A DNA stretch of 12,374 nt from assembly GCA_902464645.1 (NCBI GenBank), contig CABQKL010000060.1:1-12374 (forward strand), read 5' to 3'. Within the stretch, counting starts at the first letter, position 1, and each line of letters opens with the position of its first letter. A model generated the notes under the pieces. That model had not been told where the DNA came from. It was given only the letters and a program-made list of their open reading frames with translations, and did no database searches. This DNA is from an uncultured Collinsella sp. Lineage in GTDB: Bacteria; Actinomycetota; Coriobacteriia; Coriobacteriales; Coriobacteriaceae. The position numbers and the translations under genes were made by a program. Positions 7,536-12,374 of the stretch are shown here, in pieces.

Positions 7536-7670
7536 GCAAGATTGAGCGGGCCGAATGTCCCCCGTGGGGCTGAGGGGGCCAAATGTACCTGTTAGAAGCC
7601 ATTTAAGCGTTTTAACAGGGACTTTTGGCCCCCTCAGTCCCACGGGGGCTTTTTGGCCCGCTCATTTTGC
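7536..7670. repeat. Palindromic intergenic repeat element, copy 1
   Basis: A long imperfect inverted repeat is bounded by TGAGCGGGCC (7543-7552) and GGCCCGCTCA (7655-7664). The arms, about 52 bp each, pair almost throughout, around an AT-richer centre near 7592-7611. GCAA and TTGC extend the ends by a few bases. The core 7536-7664 matches 10111-10239 base for base except for seven substitutions and no gap. Each arm holds two related units, TGAGCGGGCCGAATGTCCC and TGAGGGGGCCAAATGTACC. No coding sequence or transposase is associated. It behaves like a MITE- or REP-type element. Confidence 0.85.
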
Positions 7671-7682
7671 TTTAGCTCAAGC

Positions 7683-7720
7683 AAACGGTCCCGCACGATT
7701 ACTCGTACGGGACCGTTTTT
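7683..7720. terminator. Terminator downstream of the C69 peptidase gene (bidirectional shape)
   Basis: An 11-bp stem AAACGGTCCCG (7683-7693) with CGGGACCGTTT (7708-7718) continues through one mismatch into a 4-bp inner stem with a TTAC loop. T runs flank it on the plus strand (TTTTT) and, more weakly, on the minus strand (TTTG). It sits 32 bases past the stop of the minus-strand peptidase gene, so that gene is its likely user. No plus-strand gene lies upstream. Confidence 0.8.
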
Positions 7721-7751
7721 AGTTAGGGCTGTCGTTTATGACCCGCTCCGG

Positions 7752-9896
7752 TTAATTCGCACGCTTGCGGATAAGCACGGCCCCCATAACGGCCAGAACT
7801 CCAGCCACCGTCAGAAGCGCCACGGTCACCACAGACGAATCACCGGTCTTGGCAAGCCCTCCCTTGGTCGCCTTCTTGGCGGTATCGGTCTTGACGTCCG
7901 TCTTCACATCCGTCTTCTGACCGGGCTTCTGCCCAGGCTCCTCCTGCGCAGCCTGCGTCACGGTCACCGTCGCTTCATCGGACGTGGAAACCAGCCCGGC
8001 AGCACTCGTCACCTCAACGCGATACACCTTTGAACCGACCACGGTCGTCGCGGCGACGTACTCAGCCGCCGTCGCCCCGTCGATGGCAGAGAAGTTACCG
8101 TCCTCGCCCTTGACGAACCACTGGTAGGTAAGCTGGGCATCCGAGCCATCCACGCTGTCATCAACCGTCGCAGCAACGCTCAGCTTGGCCTCAGCGCCCT
8201 GAGCACACGTTACCGACTGCGGCTGAGCCGTGATGCTGGGAGCAACAAAAGCGGACGCGTACATAATCGGGGTCCGGGAGGTTCCATTCTCGGCGTCATA
8301 GTCGCTCGGCATAAACGCACTCGAGGTATCTCCCGCATTCACATAGGCGCGCATCTCATCGAGAAGCTTGGCCGCCTTGTTGTAGACCTGTTCGCTCACT
8401 GCGGCAAACGCCTTGTTGGCAAGGTCCGTGCGCTGATCGGCAGGGGTCGCCTGCATCAACCCGTCAACAACGTCCTGCTGGGCGATAACCTGCTTCTGAA
8501 GGACATCGAGGTAGGCGCGCACGTTCTCACCCATCGAGGCACGGTTGTTGTAGGCGAGCGTGTTGATGTCCATGAAGACGTAGTCGAGGTTCTTGCCGTC
8601 CTTTTCGACCAAAGCCTGCGCAACGTCGTCCTTGCGTCCTGTATAAGTGCCGTCCACCGTGTTCCACGCCGGGAAGTAGTCAGCCGGAACTTCCGTCAAC
8701 AGCGCAGAGTAGCTGGGCAGGTACACGCTGAACTCGCAACGCGAAAGCGCTTCCCACTGAATCGTGGCGATATCACTGGAAAGGCCGGACCGAATCTGGA
8801 AGATATTGCCCTCGGTCGTCCTGTTGTTGCCGATGGCATACAGGGCACTGTTGAGATTGGCGTTGAGGCTGTCATCCTGCTCACCGCGGGCAGCGAGGGA
8901 ACGCAACGCCGTGAACGTATCGGATTTGATGCCCGGCGTAAACGTCAGCTGCGGGTCGATGAGCGAGGTGACGCGACCCTGTTCATCAACGGTATAGTCC
9001 GTCTGAGGCGCAAGGGCAGCACCGAAGTAAGCACGTCCCTGGGCCAGGCGCGTATTCTGCGACGAACCCGAATTCTCCTTGCCATACGTCTTGAAGATGT
9101 TCGGCGTGCCGTCGTCATAGGTTACGAGAACGCCGTTGGACTCGGGCAGCGTCACGACATCGGCCGAGTGCAGGCACTGACTCGCATCGTCAAGATCGAC
9201 CTTATACTGCAGGCCGCCGATGTTGGGATTAACGGACGCCACGTCGTCGCCCATCTTGACGGCAATCCACTGATGGCCCGAAAGCTGAGCGAAAATCCAG
9301 GTCTCGGTATTGTCGGCAATGACGATCTGGTTGCAGTCCTGAGAGCCATACTGATCGATGATGGCGCCGAGCTTCTCCACGCCGTCGCGCGCCGTGGACG
9401 AAACGCTCAACAGGTAGTCGGCCAGGTTATACTCGCCGATGCCCGTGTCGACACGAGGGTCGATAGCATCGATTCCGTCGTTGTAATCCGTTGTGAGCGT
9501 CGCGGAAACGGAGACGCCGCGCTCGTTGGTGCCGGCCTCGGAATACACGCGGGACGCTGCCTCGTCGTCCTGGGCATCCCACTCATCGGGATTGTCACGA
9601 ACATAGGTGTAACGATACGAGCGACCCTGATAGGTGTACTCAAAGCCGGTCCCCGGCACAGAATCGTTCTCGAAAGAACGGAAGACAGGGTTGTCGATCG
9701 GCTGCTGCACGCCAAAGGTCTTGCAGTAGCGAGGTGAATAGTCCTCGGCGCGGCCGACATAGGCATCGCCCGTCGTTGTCTGGTTCTTACCGATGTAAAC
9801 CTGCGTGCAGGCGAGCGCGGGCGCGGGCATGGCAAGCACAAGCGCCGCGACTATGCCCCCCCTAAACGCCTTCTTAGCAAAAGCCGGTAACCTCAT
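7752..9896 (-). CDS. Secreted C69 family dipeptidase, Ig-like domain, LAKTGD cell-wall sorting signal
   Basis: The 714-residue protein is a C69 (PepD-type) peptidase, an N-terminal-nucleophile hydrolase expected to cut dipeptides outside the cell. Residues 1-29 are a signal peptide ending in ALA. The next residue, Cys30, begins CTQVYIGKNQTTTGDAYVGR, which fits the C69 start where the catalytic cysteine must be N-terminal, followed by R-x-E-D (49-52). The catalytic domain runs to about residue 545. An Ig-like domain follows at 553-647 (ITAQPQSVT to ATVTVT), then a KTDVKTDVKTD linker, the sorting motif LAKTGD (681-686), a membrane segment (688-708) and a RKRAN tail. ATG 9896 is chosen for the GGAGGGGAG site just upstream and the clean signal peptide. 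The gene stands alone between two copies of the repeat element. Substrate is unknown. Confidence 0.93.
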   Translation of the reverse strand: MRLPAFAKKAFRGGIVAALVLAMPAPALACTQVYIGKNQTTTGDAYVGRAEDYSPRYCKTFGVQQPIDNPVFRSFENDSVPGTGFEYTYQGRSYRYTYVRDNPDEWDAQDDEAASRVYSEAGTNERGVSVSATLTTDYNDGIDAIDPRVDTGIGEYNLADYLLSVSSTARDGVEKLGAIIDQYGSQDCNQIVIADNTETWIFAQLSGHQWIAVKMGDDVASVNPNIGGLQYKVDLDDASQCLHSADVVTLPESNGVLVTYDDGTPNIFKTYGKENSGSSQNTRLAQGRAYFGAALAPQTDYTVDEQGRVTSLIDPQLTFTPGIKSDTFTALRSLAARGEQDDSLNANLNSALYAIGNNRTTEGNIFQIRSGLSSDIATIQWEALSRCEFSVYLPSYSALLTEVPADYFPAWNTVDGTYTGRKDDVAQALVEKDGKNLDYVFMDINTLAYNNRASMGENVRAYLDVLQKQVIAQQDVVDGLMQATPADQRTDLANKAFAAVSEQVYNKAAKLLDEMRAYVNAGDTSSAFMPSDYDAENGTSRTPIMYASAFVAPSITAQPQSVTCAQGAEAKLSVAATVDDSVDGSDAQLTYQWFVKGEDGNFSAIDGATAAEYVAATTVVGSKVYRVEVTSAAGLVSTSDEATVTVTQAAQEEPGQKPGQKTDVKTDVKTDTAKKATKGGLAKTGDSSVVTVALLTVAGVLAVMGAVLIRKRAN

Positions 9897-10110
9897 ACGT
9901 TCTCCCCTCCACACGGAGCCCGAACTACCCACCAACAATATGCGTAATGAGAACACTTTAGCTGGGTAAATCGGATTGAATATGCAGTTATCAGCTTATC
10001 TTATGTGTTAAGGAAGTATGGACACGGCACTCGTAACAACCCGTGACCGGTCGTTTGCATCTGGCAGGCGGCATTCCCCGCAGGGTTGAACAGGCCGATA
10101 AGCCCCGTGC
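9897..10110. other. Upstream region of the C69 peptidase gene
   Basis: No gene is seen here. The part nearest the peptidase gene (about 9940-10020) is AT-richer than its surroundings and probably holds that gene's promoter, but I could not find a convincing -35/-10 pair on the minus strand. A short palindrome GACCGGTC lies near 10045. The region ends at the second repeat element. Confidence 0.4.
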
Positions 10111-10239
10111 GCAAGATTGAGCGGGCCGAGTGTCCCCCGTGGGGCTGAGGGGGCCAAATGTACCTGTTAGAGGCCATTTAAGCGTTTTAACGGGGACTTT
10201 TGGCCCCCTCAGTCCCACGAGGGACATTTGGCCCGCTCA
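10111..10239. repeat. Palindromic intergenic repeat element, copy 2
   Basis: Same orientation and length as the copy at 7536-7664, with seven differences by my reading; four of these cluster in the right arm at 10221-10228. Boundaries are TGAGCGGGCC (10118-10127) and GGCCCGCTCA (10230-10239). The right end here reads GGGACATTTGGCCCGCTCA, which matches the left-arm unit better than copy 1 does. It ends 69 bases before the HAD phosphatase start. The two copies bracket the peptidase gene as direct repeats. Confidence 0.85.
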
Positions 10240-10308
10240 TGCCCGACTGGAACGGCACGCGCTATCATGGGTGCCGTTTTGATGAGTCATCTTGATGGGA
10301 GCGTACCT

Positions 10309-10974
10309 ATGGCAGCTTTTTCCCATGTGATCTTCGACCTGGACGGCACCATCCTCAACACGCTCGAGGACTTGGCAGCCGCCGGCAACCATACCTGCGA
10401 GACGCACGGCTGGCCCACGTTTGCCGTCGACGAGTACCGCTACAAGGTGGGAAACGGCATGCTCAAGCTGGTTGAGCGTTTTATGCCTGCCGAGTATGCG
10501 GGCGACGGCCGTATGTTTGAGCAGACGCTTGCCGAGTTTAGGGCTTACTACGGCGAGCACAAGGAGGACCACACCGCCCCCTATGCCGGCACAGTCGAGA
10601 TGCTCGACCGCCTGCGTGCCGCGGGCGTGCAGCTTGCCGTGCTCACCAACAAGGACCACGTCTCGGCGGCTCCGCTTATCGAGAAGTATTTTGGTTCCGA
10701 ACGCTTTGCGCTGGTACAGGGCCGTGTCGATGCGTTTCCGCCCAAGCCCGAAGCACCCGTCACGCTGCATGTGATGGAGGAGCTGGGCGCCGATCCGGCA
10801 ACCACGCTCTATGTGGGCGATTCCAATGTCGATATCCTGACCGGCCACAACGCCGGCCTTAAGAGCGCGGGCGTCAGCTGGGGCTTCCGCGGCCGCGCAG
10901 AGCTGGAGGCCGCCGGCGCCGACTACGTGGTGGATAGCCAGGCAGAGCTCGCGGCGCTGATTCTGGGCGAGTAA
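10309..10974 (+). CDS. HAD hydrolase, phosphoglycolate phosphatase type (subfamily IA)
   Basis: The 221-residue cytoplasmic protein carries all four HAD motifs: FDLDGT at 9-14 (nucleophile Asp10, acid Asp12), LTNK at 112-115, Lys146 in PPKPEAP, and YVGDSNVDI at 168-176. Residues 15-90 form the helical cap of the C1 type. The closest general match is Gph, which removes phosphate from 2-phosphoglycolate, but members of this family act on many small phosphates, so the substrate is not fixed by sequence. ATG 10309 is chosen because GGGAG lies 7 bases upstream and motif I then starts at residue 9. The upstream in-frame starts would run into the repeat element. The gene stands alone; TATCAT at 10264-10269 is a weak -10 candidate. 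Confidence 0.92.
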   Translation: MAAFSHVIFDLDGTILNTLEDLAAAGNHTCETHGWPTFAVDEYRYKVGNGMLKLVERFMPAEYAGDGRMFEQTLAEFRAYYGEHKEDHTAPYAGTVEMLDRLRAAGVQLAVLTNKDHVSAAPLIEKYFGSERFALVQGRVDAFPPKPEAPVTLHVMEELGADPATTLYVGDSNVDILTGHNAGLKSAGVSWGFRGRAELEAAGADYVVDSQAELAALILGE

Positions 10975-10981
10975 CCGCTCA

Positions 10982-11028
10982 TCCCTCCCACGGGCAGCTA
11001 ATGTGGGACGGGACTCTTTTAGCTGCCC
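10982..11028 (+). other. Two overlapping alternative hairpins after the HAD phosphatase gene
   Basis: Stem A pairs 10982-10991 with 11003-11013 (10 bp, one bulge). Stem B pairs the whole loop of A, 10992-11001, with 11019-11028 (10 bp, perfect). There is no room to form both fully. The structure begins 7 bases past the stop codon and probably forms the 3' end of the message. No T run follows stem B. Confidence 0.45.
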
Positions 11029-11045
11029 CCGCACCAAAGAAGTGT

Positions 11046-11277
11046 CCCCAACTGCCGGCAGAAAAGGAACCTCCCCAACTGCCGCCTTCGGCAGCGATGG
11101 CAACGCCACAGGCACAAGTGCCACTTTAGGCCAGCCAAGGGAACGCCGTTGTTTTGGCAACGACAGCGAAAGCCCGCCAGAGCGAGCAAGGTGCCTTGAA
11201 ACAAGGCGGCATTGACCTTCTGGTCATGCCGCCGAAGTTGAAAGGCAGATTGCCGCTCTGGCGGGCTTGCAGCGTCG
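11046..11277. other. Structured convergent intergenic region without a gene
   Basis: No credible gene is seen. CCCCAACTGCCG is present twice (11046-11057 and 11073-11084). An outer 15-bp stem pairs 11170-11184 with 11254-11268 and can extend through CGAC/GTCG at 11161-11164 and 11274-11277. Inside it, 11205-11217 pairs with 11222-11233 (one bulge), and CAAGG/CCTTG makes a small side hairpin near 11187-11198. It could be a repetitive extragenic element, a 3'-UTR structure or a small RNA; the sequence alone does not decide. Confidence 0.4.
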
Positions 11278-11281
11278 AGCA

Positions 11282-11308
11282 GTTACGCGGTTCGTAGAAC
11301 CGCGTAAC
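11282..11308. terminator. Hairpin directly after the lipoprotein gene
   Basis: A perfect 12-bp stem, GTTACGCGGTTC (11282-11293) with GAACCGCGTAAC (11297-11308), has a 3-base loop. It begins three bases after the lipoprotein stop on the minus strand. No T run follows on either strand, so it may protect the 3' end or act as a weak terminator together with the larger stem at 11161-11277. Confidence 0.5.
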
Positions 11309-11311
11309 CCC

Positions 11312-11869
11312 CTAGCTCATCATCGCATTCATCATCTCGGTGGTTGCGGAATCGTCGGCAGACCACTCGTTATCCTCGTTGGCGGAATACTTAAAGGTGA
11401 CCTTGGTGTCCTTGGTCTTAGCGGCCTTGGTCACGTCGACCATGACCTGGCCGGCCATCTTGTACAGGTCGTCCTCGGAAGGCATCGTATCGAGCGCGGC
11501 GACCTTCTCCTGATACTGGGTGGCGAAATCTTCGACGATCTTATTCATGGACTTGCAGGTGATGGTAACCTCGGCGGTCGCAGTGCCCTTGTCCTCATCG
11601 ACCGTCACATCGCCGATCTTGTAATCAAAACCCTCGAGATAGCTCTTGGCGTACTCCTTGGGATCGATGCCCAGTTGCTCAAACTCGTCGCCCGAAGCCT
11701 CTTCCAGACCGGCAAGGAAGTCATCGCCGCCGTTCTTGATCTCGTCAAACTGGCTCGTAAGGTCGTTGGTGATGAGCTCTTCCACCGAAGGCCCTCCGCA
11801 GCCTGAAAGCAAAACCACGCACGCGACCAGGGCGGCCATCAGAGGCGCAAGCAGCAGCTTCTTTTTCAT
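11312..11869 (-). CDS. Small secreted lipoprotein of unknown function
   Basis: The 185-residue protein starts MKKKLLLAPLM, has a hydrophobic core, and ends its signal peptide with the lipobox LSGC (21-24). Cys24 would be lipidated and anchor it to the outer face of the membrane. The mature part is acidic and looks like a single alpha/beta domain: helical 28-70, then YKIGDVTVDEDKGTATAEVT, a helical section, and a closing strand TKVTFKYSANE. This layout resembles DUF5105-type lipoproteins of Gram-positive bacteria, a tentative match. ATG 11869 follows GGAGGAA by 4 bases, which decides the start; the frame upstream lacks any signal peptide. It stands alone, so context says little. Function cannot be named. 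Confidence 0.88.
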   Translation of the reverse strand: MKKKLLLAPLMAALVACVVLLSGCGGPSVEELITNDLTSQFDEIKNGGDDFLAGLEEASGDEFEQLGIDPKEYAKSYLEGFDYKIGDVTVDEDKGTATAEVTITCKSMNKIVEDFATQYQEKVAALDTMPSEDDLYKMAGQVMVDVTKAAKTKDTKVTFKYSANEDNEWSADDSATTEMMNAMMS

Positions 11870-11931
11870 GACATTCCTCCAAACAAGCGGCGCCGCGTTC
11901 CCTGCGCAGCGCACGTCGTAACAGCAAGTCC

Positions 11932-11937
11932 ATATTA
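11932..11937 (-). promoter_or_regulatory. Possible -10 box of the lipoprotein gene
   Basis: TAATAT on the minus strand lies 62 bases before the ATG in GC-rich surroundings. No fitting -35 hexamer was found 16-18 bases further upstream. Otherwise the stretch 11870-12046 holds no gene that I can see. Confidence 0.3.
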
Positions 11938-12046
11938 GCGGCCCGGCCCAACCCCCTGCGTCGCAAAAGCGCAGGCGGCTCAATTTGACGAGCGAATGGC
12001 CCGTGAAACAAGCCCCCTGCAATAAAATGCACCTGTTTAGCCTATT

Positions 12047-12079
12047 AAAAAAGGGTGGCCGGATAACCCGACCACCCTT
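12047..12079 (-). terminator. Rho-independent terminator of the PTS EIIA gene
   Basis: On the minus strand AAGGGTGG (12079-12072) pairs with CCACCCTT (12058-12051); the stem continues after one mismatch with three more pairs and a 5-base loop. The last two T of the stem run on into a total of six T. It lies 24 bases past the stop at 12103, the classic position and shape. Confidence 0.9.
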
Positions 12080-12102
12080 GCACATCCTTATGTTGCCGCA
12101 GA

Positions 12103-12374
12103 CTACTTGCGGACGACCTTAACGATGGCGTCACCGGCGGCGACGGCAGACTCGGCCTCGACGGCGAGCTCGACGTCGGCGAACTCGGCGGTGTTGGACA
12201 CGGCCACGACGACGCAGTCCTTGTAACCGGCGGCAGCGATCTTGGCGCGGTCAATCTTGAGCAAGGGCTGGCCAGCCTTCACGACGTCGTCGGCCTTGAC
12301 GAAGCCCTCGAAGCCGTCGCCGTTCATGTTGACGGTATCGACGCCAACGTGTACCAGAACCTCGATGCCGCTAT
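12103..12374 (-). CDS. PTS glucose-type EIIA domain, C-terminal part (5' end outside window)
   Basis: The last 89 residues are in the window, reading SGIEVLVHVGVDTVNMNGDG and onward. HVGVDTV is the EIIA-Glc active-site motif; the His codon is at 12349-12351 and would accept phosphate from HPr. The following FEGFVKADDVVKAGQPLLKI and the closing VAVSNTAEF with hydrophobic strands match the beta-barrel of the Crr / EIIA-Glc family. It may be a free EIIA or the last domain of a longer EIICBA transporter; the missing 5' part would decide. It takes part in sugar uptake and possibly in carbon regulation. The strong terminator right behind shows it ends its operon. Confidence 0.92.
   Translation of the reverse strand, partial: SGIEVLVHVGVDTVNMNGDGFEGFVKADDVVKAGQPLLKIDRAKIAAAGYKDCVVVAVSNTAEFADVELAVEAESAVAAGDAIVKVVRK

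Noticed and set aside
7437..7643. Small minus-strand frame beginning MGLRGPKVPVKTLKW, with a near twin at 9991-10227
   Set aside because: Both lie across the palindromic repeat copies. Their similarity is explained by the DNA repeat, and neither has a supported start. Likely spurious.
7536..7664. Repeat copy as a simple terminator or CRISPR-like repeat
   Set aside because: There is no T run at the stem ends and no array of spacers; a separate good terminator lies at 7683-7720.
9796..9830. Reading the C69 signal peptide as a lipoprotein signal
   Set aside because: The residues before Cys30 are A-L-A, which fits signal peptidase I better than a lipobox, and the family needs a free N-terminal cysteine; the C-terminal sorting signal already gives anchoring.
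10228..10308. Longer HAD phosphatase from an upstream start
   Set aside because: The extension lies partly in the repeat element and adds 27 residues before the first HAD motif; ATG 10309 has a proper ribosome binding site.
11003..11215. Small plus-strand frame in the convergent intergenic region
   Set aside because: No ribosome binding site or recognisable motif, and it crosses inverted repeats that explain its composition.

Overview
The window is high-GC DNA with the look of a gut actinobacterium of the Coriobacteriia, most likely Collinsella or a close relative. That assignment is inference. It rests on the hyp maturation genes, the LAKTG-type cell-wall anchored protein, the Gram-positive leader sequences with strong GGAGG-type ribosome binding sites, and the codon use. 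No rRNA, tRNA, CRISPR array, transposase or phage gene was seen.

Layout. (1) Positions 1-2389, plus strand: the end of hypC, then hypD and hypE, the last genes of a [NiFe]-hydrogenase maturation operon. HypC and HypD assemble the Fe(CN)2CO unit and HypE supplies cyanide from its C-terminal cysteine. A small hairpin and a consensus -10 box lie between hypD and hypE. A strong 18-bp hairpin at 2479-2519 separates this operon from the convergent gene that follows. (2) Positions 2571-7432, minus strand: a single 1507-residue surface protein gene. Its leader holds a well-formed cobalamin riboswitch (7269-7390), a promoter just upstream of that, and a hairpin that would hide the ribosome binding site. 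The C-terminal part of the protein is an alpha/alpha-barrel of the squalene-cyclase / intrinsic-factor fold class. The combination suggests a B12-repressed, cell-surface corrinoid-capture protein. (3) Positions 7443-10239: a gene for a secreted C69 family dipeptidase with an Ig-like domain and an LAKTGD sorting signal (minus strand). It is flanked on both sides by near-identical copies of a 129-bp palindromic repeat element. (4) Positions 10309-10974, plus strand: a HAD phosphatase of the phosphoglycolate phosphatase type. (5) Positions 10975-11311: a convergent intergenic stretch crowded with dyad symmetries. (6) Positions 11312-11869, minus strand: a small lipoprotein of unknown function. 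(7) Positions 12103-12374, minus strand: the C-terminal part of a glucose-type PTS EIIA domain with its phosphorylation histidine and a clear terminator.

The genes are mostly separate transcription units rather than one pathway. The parts that fit together are the hyp operon (hydrogenase assembly) and the riboswitch-leader-surface-protein unit, which is the most interesting system in the window.
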